From NCBI RefSeq assembly GCF_030272615.1, contig NC_081410.1, positions 572,893,241 through 572,953,240 on the forward strand: a stretch of DNA of 60,000 nt. The letters run 5' to 3'. Below the pieces are notes generated by a model that made no database searches, was not told where the DNA came from, and was given only the letters and a program-made list of their open reading frames with translations. Shown one piece after another: positions 34,104-46,879 of this stretch; positions within the stretch are counted from its first letter, which is position 1; each line of letters starts with the position of its first letter. The position numbers and the translations under genes were made by a program. This DNA comes from Cryptomeria japonica. Taxonomy: Eukaryota > Streptophyta > Pinopsida > Cupressales > Cupressaceae.

Positions 34104-37100
34104 ATGGTCACCAAGCTTAACCTACAAAGAATACCTCATCCCTATCCCTATAAAGTATCTTGGTTAAACAAAGGACAACAAGTGTTGATTACTGAACAAG
34201 TTTGGGTAGACTTTTCAATTGGTGGATACAAGGATAGAGTGTTGTGTGATGTGGTAGAAATGGATGCTTGTCATTTGTTACTTGGTAGGCCTTGGCAATA
34301 TGACATAGATGCTAGGCATGAAGGTAGGAAGAATTTCTATACCATCACCAAAAATGGAGAGAACTTCACCATGACCCCTCTCCCGGATGACAATAAGGAT
34401 AAGCACATTGTGACTAGTGTCATGCTAGTAGATGAGAAGGAGTTCATGAAAGATTTGAAGGATAAGGATACCCCTTGCTTTTCAATAGTTGTCAAGCCTA
34501 AGGATGAACCTAAGAAGCAGCCTAAGAGCCAAGAGGCAAAGAGGAAAGTACGTCCTAAGGAGGTTCAATATCTACTAGATAAGTATAAGGGAATAGTTGT
34601 AGACAGTACCACAGATACCTTACCTCCTCAAAGAGAAATCATTCATTGCATTGACCTTATACTAGGTGCTATATTTCCTAACAAGGCGGCCTATAAACTA
34701 AACCCTAAACAAAATGTAGAAGTTGCAAGACAGATCCAAAAATTGCTAGAAAAAGGGTTCATTAGAAAGAGTATAAGTTCATGTGCAGTCCTGACAGTGC
34801 TAGCTCCTCAGAAAGAAGGAGCATGTAGGTTGTGTATATATTCTAGGGATATTTACAGGACAATAATAAGATATAGATTCCCAATGTCGAGAACAAAGGA
34901 TTTGATGGATTGTCTAGGAGGGGCCAACTATTACTCCAAAATAGACGTGAAAAGTGGTTATCAGCAAATTAGGATCAGAGATGGAGACCAATGGAAGACA
35001 ACATTTAAAACCAATTAAGGTTTATTTGAGTGGATGGTAATTCCATTTGGGCTTTCCAATGCCCCTAGTACATTTATGAGGTTAATGAATGAGGTTCTTA
35101 AGCCCTTTATCAATCATTTTGTGGTAGTATACTTGGATGATATACTGATTTTCAGTAAAGATAGAAATGAACATCTAATGTACTTGGATTTGGTGTTGAA
35201 AAGGTTGCATGAGGAGCAGCTGAAGGTCAACTTGGACAAATGTGTTTTCTTATAGGAGGAACTAGTATTTTTTGGATTTGTTGTTTCCAAAGGTAATCTA
35301 AGAATGGATCCATCTAACATTGAGGCAATCCTCAATTGGCCAACACCTAGGTCTACAAGTGAGGTAAAAAATTTCCATGGCTTAGCAAGCTTTTATAGAA
35401 AGTTTATAAATAATTTCAGTGGGGTTAGTGAGGGTGGAAGAAAGTGTCAATTTGTTTGGAATGATTAAGCTAATAAGTCTTTTGAGTTCTTGAAAACAAA
35501 AATTGTAGAGCAGCCCATCTTAATCCTCCCTGATTTTCATAAGGTTTTTACTATTGAATGTGATGCATCTAAGAAGGTTGTAGGAGGAGTCTTGAGTTAG
35601 GAGGGTAGGCCTATGGCCTTTTCCAGTGAGAAGTTAAATGAAGCAAAACAAAAATATTCAACCTATGATCTAGAGATGTATGCTTTGGTGCAATCTCTTA
35701 GGAAGTAGAGGCATTATCTATTGCCTATGGAGTTTGTTGTATACATTGATAACCATTCTCTAAGCTTTTTGAACAAGCAGGAGAAACTCAATCACATGCA
35801 CATGAAATGGATGGAGTACCTTCAAGATTTCACATTCACTATCAAGCATAAGAAAGGAGTGGCTAATAAAGTTGTAGATGCTCTTAGTAGGAGGAACTTG
35901 GTAATCCAAGAGATTCAATTGGAAAGCATGGGGATCACTAATATGAAGGATATGTATGAAGAAGATGCAGATTTCAAGGAGGCTTATGAGGTTTGTCAAG
36001 CTATGAATGAAAGGTATCATACTGATTTTTCTAAGTATATGCTTCAAGAAGGTTTACTTTTCAAGGGGAGTCATATTTGTATTCCTAATTGCTCAATGAG
36101 GGAGAATATTGTCAAGGAAAATCATTGTGGGATTTTATCAGGATATTTTGGACTTGATAAGACACTTGAGTTGGTTAGAAGGTTCTATTTTTGGCCAAGA
36201 ATACAATTAGATGTAAGGAAATTTGTTTTAGAATGTGTGGTGTGTCAAAGGGTTAAAGGTACAAGTTCAAATCTAGGTCTCTATACTCCTTTACCAATCC
36301 CTACCAAACCTTGGGATTTAGTTAGTATGGATTTTGTCTTAGGCCTTCGTAGGACTAAATTAGGGTATGACATTGTATATGTTGTGGTGGATCAGTTTTC
36401 AAAGATGGCACACTTTTTGCCATGCAAGGTTACACATGACGCTTCTAATATTGTAGGTTTATTATTCAAGGAAATTGTTAGACTTCATGGGTTACCCTTG
36501 AGAATTATCTCGAACAAGGATCCTAAGTTTTTAGGACATTTTTGGAGAACTTTGTGGTATAATATAGGAACTAACTTGTCTTTCTCTTTTGCTTATCATC
36601 CATAATTTGATGGGAGGACTGAGGTACTAAATAGATCCCTTGGAAACTTATTAAGGTGCTTGACCAAGGACCATGTAACTACTTGGGATACCATTCTTCC
36701 ACAGGTAAAATTTTCCTATAATGAATCTGTGAACAAAAGTACAAGGTTAAGTCCTTTCCAAATTGTGTATGGCACACATCCTAAGGGTGTTCTTGAACTT
36801 AGAGACATGAAGAATATTGATAGAAGAAGTGCTCAGACAGATGAATTTTTTGAAGTCATGAAGGATATACACCAACAAGTAAGAGACAAACTGATTCACA
36901 CCTCTGAGAAATACAAGAAAGTAGCAGATCTAAAAAGAAGAGATGTTCAATTTAAGGTGGGAGATATGGTGATGATTCATCTCAACAAAGAAAGACTCCC
37001 TAAGGAGAAATACACCAAGCTACTCATGAAGAAGATGGGTACATTCAAGGTCCTCAAAAGATGTGTAAATAATGCATACAAAATAGATCTACCCTTGGAT

Positions 37101-37409
37101 GTAGGGCTGTCACCTATATTCAATATTTTTGATGTATATGCATATAGGGGTACTATTGATGATGTTGGTGCTGCAGGTTAATCTGATTCATCTACTGCAG
37201 ACATGATGGAAGGACTTCCCACACAAATCAAACCTGAGATTGAATGTATTCTGGATCAAAGGGTCAACAAGCAAACAAGGAGGAAGACTTATTTGGAATA
37301 CTTAGTCAAATGGAGGAATCAACCTTTTGAAGATGTTACATGGATGACTTCTAAGGCCATTGAGAAGACAAGAACTAAAATTGTAGACATTACAACTCAA
37401 GGGACTTGA
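34104..37409 (+). pseudogene. pol: Gypsy B protease to chromodomain
   Basis: One frame, broken only by stops. Protease end: [83 protein letters not shown] (about 35128-35157, intact). RNase H: ECDASKKVVGGVL, DLEMYALVQSLRK, VYIDNHSLSFL, VVDALSRRN. Integrase: NHCGILSGYFG (second zinc His replaced by Tyr), CVVCQRVKG, VSMDFVLGL, then IISNKDPKFLGHFW where the second catalytic Asp (usual S-D-R-D) reads Asn, then FDGRTEVLNR with the Glu. Chromodomain at about 37290-37360: YLEYLVKWRNQPFEDVTW. Stops include TAA near 35016, TAG near 35253 and 35598-35708, TAA near 36603 and 37179. Confidence 0.92.
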
Positions 37410-37430
37410 GTTTGTTTGTCTCGGGGAGTA

Positions 37431-37994
37431 TGGTGTAGGGAACCTCTACTTTTCATAGTGTTTTCATGACTTAGGGGTGTCTAGTAATTTTCTTGTGTTT
37501 ACTTGTATTACAATAATGGGTTGGATCTCAAAGATCACCCTCGATGTAATAAATTGCCTTTGTGTTGTCAATAACCTCTCAAGTGCACATATAAACCTAG
37601 ATGTCTATTAGGCCATGTGGGCTTGAATTATGATTTTTTGTGTTTTATGGTCCTAGAATGTTCTCTTAGGTGTTTTGAAGGCTAATGATGACCTTGGATT
37701 TGTTTGACAAGTTTTAGGTGTTTAGGAATTAAAAGTTGCAAAAGTTGCACAATTGTTGTCATTGTTGTCATTGTTGTCAAGCAACTTTTCAAAAGTTGCC
37801 GGTTGGAATATAACTTCTCCCCAATGGTCATAACCATTTAAACATTGGTTGTGGTCATTGAGAGGAGCCCATATATGCTTGTACAACTGAAGAAGAAAGG
37901 TTCTTGAAAGTGGTTGATGATTTGGAGAAGTTTGGTGAAGTGTTTGGAATAAACAAATCTGATTTTGCCAGAACTATGTTACATTTCCGTAATG
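37431..37994 (+). repeat. 3' LTR of gypsy B, left part
   Basis: Starts TGGTGTAGGGAACC after 'ctcggggagta' (weak polypurine tract, 37422-37430). Contains the perfect palindrome GCAACTTTTCAAAAGTTGC at 37782-37800 and three TTGTTGTCA-like units just before it (fewer in the 5' LTR). Ends in the left F duplication TAATG (37990-37994). Confidence 0.93.
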
Positions 37995-39516
37995 TGATAG
38001 TTCTAATACTTAATATAAGTATAGATCCAATAGCCAACAAGATGAGAGGGGGGGGTGAATCATACAATCTTAATCATCCTTAAAAACATTAGATTCAACC
38101 TCGGTAACATATATATCAGTAATATAACCAAAACTATCAAACATGCAAACTCAAAAGCATATAAACATCATAAACCTCATAACACTAGATTTAACGTGGA
38201 AACCCAAATAGGGAAAAACCACTATGGGATTTTGGACCCACTAAGAAATATACTCTTCTAGAGTATGCTCGGTTAAAAGCAAATCCTATTAAAGATTACA
38301 AACACATTGCTAGATGTGACCCGGTTAAGGGATTTCCCTCAGATTTGTTAGGATCTTCACCTTGTTAAAGGATTTCAAACACTCAATCAGAATGTCACCT
38401 TGCTAGAGGGTTTCACAAATAAGACTATTAAGTCCACTCGGTTAAGAGATTTTCTATCACTTTCACAAAATAATAGTAGTAAAAATCTATCTGCAACTTC
38501 ACATCTAAAATGCTAAAGTGGATTCCTATTTGTTCAATACAATCTAGACATAGAACTAATCTTGTCTTTCTACTGGGCTTCTATACTTTGTTATTCTAAC
38601 AGGTCTTCAAGCTTCTATGCTCGGTAATCACTATGTAGCATCCCTATGCATACACTTGCCCACATACATTGTTTATCAACAGTTTCCTATTTATAAACAA
38701 TTAGGTAACCACTTAATCTCCTTAATCACATTTCCCATGATCAATCATAGCCATCAGATCTTCAATCTTGTCTAGGTTCAATGCATCTTTCGATCTGAAA
38801 ATATTTTACCCTACCTTGGAACTTGCATATTAGTCTTGGAACTTGTGCTAGGGTATTGCAGTTCAATCTATGTTGTAGATCTTCATGCCAACTTTCTATT
38901 GCCTTAGATTCATTAACAAACTTCATCCATGGCTCACCAAACATTTAATCAATTCGAGCTCATCAGCTTCCTTCATTAAATAATATATGCAAACATTTAA
39001 TGCATTATGTTATAGCTCGGTTACAACTCGGTAACAACTCGGTTATAACTTGGTGAATACTAAACTTCACTTGATAGACATTCCGCCTTCATTAATCAAT
39101 AGCGATAACCTTAGGGTTTACCAACTAGGATCCTTAGCTTGGTAACATAGTATAGTATTAACCTTTACAATTTACAACATATGTATGATGTTAAAACAAT
39201 CTAAAACATCATGATCTCATCATTGTCTGACTCGGTAGTAGTTGCCCATTGAATACCTTATTCATCCCCTTATTCATCATAATCTTTCCTATGTCTTTTA
39301 CTGGCATCTTTATACTCTTTTAAATCATACTTCTCAAGATATGGCAACATCATATTGAATTAGAAAATCAATTTCTTGACATCAACGACAAAATAATAAT
39401 ATCAAGATAGTAAACATCTTTAATCAGTTATATCCATAATCATCAACAACCTTCTCAATATCCTTATGAAATGCCAACAATCTTTCATTGTCTGTTATAA
39501 TTCTATATTGCCAACA
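37995..39516 (-). repeat. 3' LTR of copia F
   Basis: 1522 bp, plus-strand ends TGATAGTTC and 'ttgccaaca'. Matches 48865-50399 throughout. The antisense C-rich tract ('gaggggggggtgaat') is at about 38046-38060. Confidence 0.95.
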
Positions 39517-39967
39517 ATATCCCCCTTTGGCATTGATGGAAAAACCAATTGATTTGACCTTAAAAAGATTTAGATTGCTATGATTTTGAAATGCTGAAAT
39601 GCTCTCCCCCATACATTAGACCTCCTCTTTTCTTCAGTCTTCTTTCCAATTTGTAGTCTACTCAGTTTTCTCTTAGTCTTCTCCCTTGATATTCTTCTCT
39701 TCTGATATTAGTCTTCTCCCCCTTTGACAACAATGCCAAAAAGTAAATAACTAAAACATAATTTCTTTTTGTATGAAGTGATTTCCTACTGTTATGTAGC
39801 AACTGAGTCTCGGTCAAAGCATTTTGTCTTCAATTCCTATTCCCTGTATTGTTTCATGTAATAATTCCTATACACCTTTAGAAAACATCCTAAAGTGTGT
39901 AATGCAGCATCAACTCCTAAAAAGATATTCAATAGATTCATCGGATTTATTCTTTCACCGAACTCGG
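39517..39967 (-). other. 3' untranslated region and polypurine tract of F
   Basis: 'atatccccctttggcat' at 39517-39533 is the antisense of a polypurine tract (CCAAAGGGGG) directly at the LTR edge. The rest is non-coding, with a second such block ('tccccctttgacaacaatgcc') at about 39716-39736. Confidence 0.8.
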
Positions 39968-41539
39968 TCAGTGAGTAGAAGATAGGGGTAGGACCCCTAA
40001 CTTACTTTTGAGATATTCAAAAGTGTCCCTTGGTAGTGGCTTGGTGAAGATATCTACTATTTGTTCCTTTGTGCTAACATACTCCAACACCACTTTCTTC
40101 TCTTGAGCTTCTTCTCTAAGATAATGATATTTGATAGAGATGTGCTTTGTCTTAGAGTGCATAACAGAGTTTTTTAAAATATTAATGGCACTAGTATTGT
40201 CATAGAATATAGTTACTGGCTCGGTAACTTTCTCATTTATACCTTCCAACAGTTGTTTGATCCATGCAATGTTGTAGCAACGTATTCAGCTTCTACTATT
40301 GACTGTGAAACACATCCTTGTTTCTTGCTAAGCCAACTCACTAGTCTTTCTCCTAAAAAGAAAGTTCCTCCACTTATGTTTTTTCTATCATCTATGTTGC
40401 CTGCCCAATTAGCATCAGTATAAAATTTTAAATCAAAATCATTTCCTTTTTGATATACTAAGCCATGATCCTTAGTGCCTTTCAAGTATCTAAAAATTCT
40501 TTTGATTGCTATCATGTGTGTTTCCTTAAGATCTGCAGAGAATCTTGCAACTATACCTACTGCATGTGCTATGTCTAGTCTACTATGAACAACATATTGT
40601 AGCTTTCCAATCATGGATCGGTAAAGTGTCTCATCAACAGATGTAGATTCATCATTCTTTGATAATTTACAGTTGGTAGTCATAGGAGTACTTATTGGTT
40701 TTGAATCCTCCATTCCAAATTTCTTCAAGATTTCCTTTATGTACTTGGACTGAGTAATGAAAATATCATTTTTCATTTGTAGTATCTGTAAACCTATAAA
40801 ATACTTTATCTCACCGATTAATGACATCTCAAATTCTTTTCTCATTTCATTTCCAAAGTTTTTGCATAAAGAGTCATTTCCACAAAATATAATATCATCA
40901 ACAAATATGGCTGAGATCAGTATTCCATTTTCATCATTCTTCATGTACATGTTGTTGTTCTCACTTGTCCTTATAAAATCAATCTTAATCAAATAAGAGT
41001 GCAATCTTTCACAAGTGCTTGTTTCAAACCATATAAAGCTTTGTTCAATTTACATACCTGATCTTTATTATTATCTTCAACAAATCCTTTAGGTTGTTCA
41101 ATAAAAACTTCTTCTTCTAATATTCCATTCAGAAATGCAGATTTGACATCCATTTGACATACCTTGAAGTTTTTGAAAGTAGCATAGGCCAACAATGTTC
41201 TTGATATACCTTGAAGTTTTTGAAAGCAGCATAGGCCAACAATGTTCTTACTCCTTCAAGTCTAGCAACAGGTGCAAAATTTTCTCCATAATCAATTCCT
41301 TCTTTTTGAGCATAACCTTTGCAAACTAGTCTTGCTTTGTTTTGAATGACCTCTCCTTTTTCATTCAGCTTGTTTTTGAAAATCCACCTTGTACCAATTA
41401 CATTTTTGTCCTTTGGTCTTGGGATTAGTGTCCATGTGTCACTCTTCTTGATTTGATCAATCTCTTCTGTCATAGCATTTATCCAATCTTCATTGTTAAA
41501 TGCCTCTTTCACTATTCTTGGTTCAAATTCAGATATCAA
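39968..41539 (-). pseudogene. pol: Copia F reverse transcriptase and RNase H
   Basis: RT starts (minus) [40 protein letters not shown], then meets a 47-bp tandem duplication at 41161-41254 that shifts the frame. It continues [29 protein letters not shown], another frameshift near 41004, then the catalytic IFVDDIIFCG at about 40890. RNase H: YTDANWAGNIDDRKNISGGT, SIVEAEYVA, then after a frameshift near 40245 DIFTKPLPRDTFEYLKSKLG to the stop at 39968. Few point stops: this is the best preserved copia pol in the window. Confidence 0.92.
41161..41254. repeat. 47-bp tandem duplication in F RT
   Basis: Copies start at 41161 and 41208 ('accttgaagtttttgaaag...'), differing at one or two bases (agtagc/agcagc). 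Because 47 is not a multiple of three, it breaks the RT frame. Confidence 0.92.
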
Positions 41540-42898
41540 ACATGTGTTCTGTCACAGTTTGTTCCTTATCATCACTAGATCATCCTTATCTCCTATAATC
41601 TGACTTGGTGCATGATGTCTTCTGACATACTTGGCTAATAAAAGCTCTGTAGGCTCTATATGATCTTCTTCATCACTCGGTAACTAGATATTCTCTTCAT
41701 TTTCTTCAACAATCTTCTCGGTTGAACATAGACAAAATCATCATAGTCTTCTGGTTCCTTGGAATTTCCTTCATCATTTCTTTCTACAAATTCATCAATT
41801 TTCACATTTGCACTTTCTACTATTTTGTTAGATGATTTGATCAGACATTTAAATGCTTTGCTTCTAGAAGAATAACCTAGAAATGTTCCTTCTTCACTTT
41901 TTTGATCAAACTTGCTATTTCTATCATCTTTGTGAACATAACATCTACTTCCAAATATTTTAAAATAACTTACATTAGGTTTCTTATCATACCAGATTTC
42001 ATATGGTGTCTTTAAAGTACCTTTCTTCAATTGAACTCGATTCAAGGTGTAAACTGTTGTGCTTATTGCTTCCCTCCAAAATGTTTGTGGCATCTTCTTT
42101 TCAATCATCAATGTTCTAGCACAATCCACAATAGATCTGTTTCTTCTCTTAGCTATTCCATTCTACTGTGGAGTTCTTGGTGCAGAGACTTGTGTTTTAA
42201 TACCATGATCATTGCAAAATAAGTTGAACTCATCAGATGTGAACTCTCCTCCTCTATCTGATCTAAGACATTTCAATTGTCTTCCTGTTTCATTTTCAAC
42301 TCTTACCTTGTACCATTTAAACATTTGAAAAGCTTCTGATTTTTCTTTTTAAAACATTACTGACATCATCCTTGAATAGTCATCCATAAATAATATGAAA
42401 TATTTATCACCAAAATAACTTTCAACTTTCATACGACCACAAAGATCAGTGTGCACTAGATCTAAAATTCCCTTAGAAGTGTAAGAATTACTTGTAAAGC
42501 TTGATCTTGTCATCTTACCCATCTAGCATCCTCGACACATAGCATTCTCAAGTTTTTCAAGACTCAGTAGACCTCTTACTCAGTGCTTCTTACTTATTTT
42601 GATCAAATTATCAAAATTTACATGACAAAACCTTTTATGTCATAACCAGGTATCATCTATCTTTGCATACAAACACTTGTTATGAGTTGAGTCAAGGTGA
42701 AATGTGTTACCTTTTGTTTGTGTCCTGGTAGCAGCTAACTTTCCATTCTTGTCATGAACTTTGACAATTCCTTTCTAAAATTATATTCGGTAACTTGTGT
42801 TGTTTAGCTATGCTACACTCAAAAAATTGTATTTCAAACCTTCAACCCAATAAACATCATTGCATCTTGCATTATCAAGAAGTGTTATAGATCCTTTA
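41540..42898 (-). pseudogene. pol: Copia F integrase
   Basis: Resumes after G (minus) as KGSITLLDNARCNDVYWVEG at 42898. Zinc region: HKRFCHVNFDNLIK near 42620 and CRGC near 42520. Core: LVHTDLCGRMKVES near 42450 (first Asp intact), LRSDRGGEFTSDEF near 42260 (second Asp intact), PRTPQ, stop, NGIAKRRNRS near 42150 (Lys where the catalytic Glu is expected). C-terminus at 42129-41656 includes YFKIFGSRCYVHKDDRNSKF and EEGTFLGYSSRSKAFKC. The remaining linker to RT (41655-41540) is broken. Confidence 0.88.
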
Positions 42899-45678
42899 TG
42901 TGAGGCCCTACCCTGATTCAGTTTGACATTTTCAGTTATTTGCATATTGAGACTATTATGGATGCTTTATTTATTGCTTTATGGACTTAGAACTTATATG
43001 ATTCCATAATTTGGATCACACTGACATATGTTGATGTTTTATTTCATGCATGATGATTATGAAACTTTAGATATGTTTCTAGAATAGAATTACAATATGA
43101 TGGTGAATGTCGTTATTGGAAATTTGCAAGATTTCATTTTGATGATAGAAAAATGATGCATATTTATGAATGGTTCAATTTTGGGAAATTATGTTAATTG
43201 CTTATGTGAAATTGAATTTGAAACAAATGAGATATTGAATTACTGTTGCCTAATGTGAGAGTGTTTGATGTGTAATGGAATCCATGTATTTGATTATGTA
43301 TAAATGTGATTATTTGGAATTACTAATGTGTTAATTGAGATGCGCAGGAAAATTATCCATGTGACCATGGAATTTAATGGAGAACCAAGCCTAGACCAAT
43401 GTGCGTTTGTTAAGCCGGGAGTTGTCTATTTGGAGAGACAACACCCCCCTTGTAATGTATTTTATTTGTGATGTGTATAATGCTTGAATGTAAAATTTAA
43501 TTTATATGTATATGTGTAATCCTTCAAGAGACAAATTCCATGTGTGATTTTTATATTGTATTTTTGTTGTGTCACTTGACACATGTGCTGATTAAGTGTC
43601 ATTGATTTTGACTTGTCTCTTGGAGGGAGTTTTGTTTCTACCAAAGCCATTCAAAAACTTGAGTGTGGTCCCAAATCTGCCTTGGGTAGGGAGTCTTGGG
43701 AGTGGTCAACTCAAGCTTGACCCGTAGGTAAACTTCAGTGGGGTTTCCAAAGGGTTTAATGGACTCCTAGGGTAAGTTTTTAGGCTTTTCCAAGGGTCCA
43801 AAGGGTATACCTATGGGTTAGGGGCATTTTGCAACATGTGACTTCTCCCATGTGACTAGGTAGTCACTTCAAAAAGTGGTGTTTCCAAGATGCAAGAAAA
43901 TTCAACTTAGAAAGTTCTTCCTAGGATAGAGAACCTTCCTTTTAGAAGTTAGACTCTCTTCCCCATCTTCTTCCACCTTTTCCCCTTCCAATTTTAGTAA
44001 TGTGCAAGAGTTTGGGAAGGGCAACCAATGGGAACTCACACCTCACCCAAGGGGTTGGGAAGTGTGTGAGAGGCCTTCTTAGGCAAGAATTTGGAAACTT
44101 AGTGAGTCATCACCCACTCTCCTTTCTTGGAGATTATGCTTGTTTTGAAAAAGTTAGTAGGAGTTTAGCATTTTTGGAGGAATTTGGAGAAAGTTAGTGT
44201 GGAATTGGGCAGCTCATCCCCAACTAAAGTTAGCAAACCTTTTGGCAGAATAAGGTTGGTTACTCCCTTCTTCCTCTTGTTATGTTGTAAATGTTAGTTT
44301 ATGTTGTTTTGTAAAAGAAAAGAGTTGCTTGAAAGATTGTGTTTTATGAAGTTTTTGTGTTGAAGTTAAAATGTGTAGTTTTCTTTTCTATGTGTTTGTT
44401 TGTGTTTCTTGTTGTTTTTGGGAGTGTCCAAGATCTCCTATCCTTGGGAGGGTAGGAAGATCTTGGGGTGGAAGGAGTATGACAGCCATGGGTGAGAGGC
44501 TCTCCTCATGGAGAGTGTTCTCAAGGGTGTCCTTGGTGACCCTTGATGCATAGCCTTGTGTATGCATTTGGGGGTCATAAGGGGAGTAAATATGGCCTTG
44601 AGCCTTTTTGGGGGGCATAAGGAATGAGGAAGTATTTTTGGTTGCATTTGTGTTGCCATGAGGTGGCTTATGTTGTATTGTTTTGGCATGCATTCTCCCC
44701 ATTAGTACTTGGTCCACTTCCATCCATGGAAGAGTCACCATGAAAGTGGTGAATGTGTAGCTTGGGAAGGGAAATTTGAATGTAAGTGTTTTCCTATGTT
44801 GTTGTGGGGTTTGCATGTTTGTAACCCGTCTAGTGATTGGTTCTCCAAGCTCGGGGGTGGCTTCTAGTAAGCCTAGGCTGGGAGGTGAGCTTCCCATGGT
44901 CAAAAATGTGTTTTAATGCAGGTTGCATGGGAATGGGAAAAGAAGGAATGAAGAACTAAGTTGTTGTTTTATGTTGCAGAAATTAGTTAATATGACAATA
45001 TATTCTCTTTTGGAGTTGTAAATGAAAAGAAAAGAAAAGAGCTAGATTGTGATTATTCACAAGGAAAGAGGGTTTTGTATTCCATGTTAGCTTGTAAAAG
45101 AAAAAGATAGGCAATGATGTATTTATTTTCCAAATAGCAAAGCAATGTATTGGAAAGGAAAAATGTAAATGTTTATTTGCCCAAAATCTTTGTGTTCATC
45201 TTTACTTGTAATAAGTTTCAAAAAAAAATATGTATAATGTCCACACTCTCGTTAGTGTTACAAAGTAATGAAGAAATAGAAATATTTCCTTATAGATATT
45301 AAGATAAAGTTAATGTTTACTTGCTGGACTGTATTATGACAGAAAGTTTGTTTATGTGTATTATTAAGTTTTTGAAAAGAAATGAAAATTGTAGTGATTT
45401 CTGAAAATACATCATATATGTTGTTGTTTAAATGAATATTAGGCAACATTAGTTGCAGCTGTAATAAAGCTGAATTCTACTTGCCTCTCCATTTTGTAAA
45501 TGTGGGAAAAATGAAGCTAGTTATATTTTTTTTGTTTTTAAAGAAACAGTAAAAAAAAAAAATATACATATTTTATTTTCTGTCCTTCAAAATTAGTTAT
45601 AACAAAATAATACAGTAATGTTTTATTACAGATTTAATATTACATGAAAGGGAGAAAACTGATAATATGACTAAATAA

Positions 45679-45680
<2 letters not shown>

Positions 45681-45758
<78 letters not shown>
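45681..45758. repeat. (AC)31 followed by (AT)8 microsatellite
   Basis: Pure AC from 45681 to 45742, then AT to 45758. Confidence 0.97.
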
Positions 45759-45910
45759 CTTTTATTTTATCCCTTTACCAGAAATCTGCCAGTTAAGATA
45801 AAGGGAATAATTACAGCCTTAATAGATTTGTAAATAAATCATTTCAAAACATATATATATATATATATATATAGGGTTAAAATAAAACCCTATGTATTTT
45901 GCTTTACAAA

Positions 45911-45912
<2 letters not shown>

Positions 45913-45966
<54 letters not shown>

Positions 45967-45967
45967 T
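45913..45967. repeat. (AT)n microsatellite
   Basis: AT repeat with one G interruption, followed by a short ACACAC run. Confidence 0.95.
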
Positions 45968-46029
45968 ACACACACACATACATAAATATAAATGTTATAA
46001 AATAAAAACATCATACAACATTTCCCCCA

Positions 46030-46440
46030 CGCAATAAGTTTTATTAGAACAGCAAGCAACAGCTGCGGAACCATGGTAGCGCGTGGGCCGCAACCATGGG
46101 TGGCGGCGCCTCCCAGGCTGCGGAACCCACAGTCCCTGGGCGGCGACGTCCAGGTCCTGCGGGGGCCGCAGGCTAGGCAGCGCTGCCGCAGCCGGCAGCA
46201 ACCCCATCCCTTGTCCCTTCCCGCACCTGCGCTAAAACAAAATGGGTAAACGGCGAGGTTCCAGTTCTTTCCCCCGCTCGGTCTCCGCCCTTCCCCTTCC
46301 TCCCGCGTGGAGTTAATAAACCGCTCGGCCCTACTCCGCCGAATGTCAAGAACAAACTCAAAAAAAAAGAGAGCAAAAGGGAGAGGGCCCGGCTGCGGGA
46401 TCCGGCCCTGCGCGCCCCTCCCGTACCGGTCGTCCCTGCT
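46030..46440. other. CpG-rich island inside element G
   Basis: About 400 bp with dense CG dinucleotides ('gtagcgcgtgggccgcaacc', 'gggcggcgacgtcc', 'cgcccctcccgtaccgg'), unlike the AT-rich, CG-poor remainder. On the minus strand it lies downstream of the long (AT)n (46711-46778) and is followed by AATAAA at about 46041-46046, a transcript-like layout. The minus frame 46452-45904 has no recognisable domain and runs into the AT repeat, so I do not call a gene. Confidence 0.7.
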
Positions 46441-46537
46441 CATAACACACACTCTTCACACAAGCTCAAAAAAAAGGGAAGTCTTCACACACACACAACA
46501 CTAAATAAAAATAAGGGGGTTTGGTAATAACATGTTC

Positions 46538-46564
46538 GCCCTAACCCTAGCGTTGGGTTAGGGC
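46538..46564. repeat. Inverted telomere-like hairpin
   Basis: GCCCTAACCC, loop TAGCGTT, GGGTTAGGGC: perfect 10-bp arms of TTAGGG-like sequence. Confidence 0.9.
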
Positions 46565-46703
46565 AACACACTCTCAATTTAAAATGAGCATGTGTGTGTG
46601 AGGAGGGAAAAATTATTTAGGAAGGGAAATTTAATATATGTAAAAATTAAAAGCCCTCACTCCTCTTTTAGTATACATTCATGGATAAAAATCTAATAGT
46701 GAT

Positions 46704-46710
<7 letters not shown>

Positions 46711-46778
<68 letters not shown>
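46711..46778. repeat. (AT)34 microsatellite
   Basis: Uninterrupted AT repeat; a second, interrupted TA tract follows at about 46824-46895. Open frames of poly Ile/Tyr here are artefacts of the repeat. Confidence 0.97.
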
Positions 46779-46781
<3 letters not shown>

Positions 46782-46830
46782 AGTGACCCCAGTACTTTAT
46801 TGTGAATAAATATATGTGTAGGAATATATA

Positions 46831-46879
<49 letters not shown>

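Noticed and set aside
44388-44903. 171-codon minus-strand frame in element G
   Set aside because: No recognisable domain, Thr/Pro/His-rich composition, and it lies in G-rich low-complexity DNA with overlapping open frames. Treated as chance.
45904-46452. 182-codon minus-strand frame over the CpG island
   Set aside because: GC-rich DNA has few stops by composition; the frame ends in poly Ile/Tyr from an AT microsatellite, and no motif is visible.
45681-46778. CRISPR-like or satellite array
   Set aside because: The repeats are simple di-nucleotide microsatellites without spacers.
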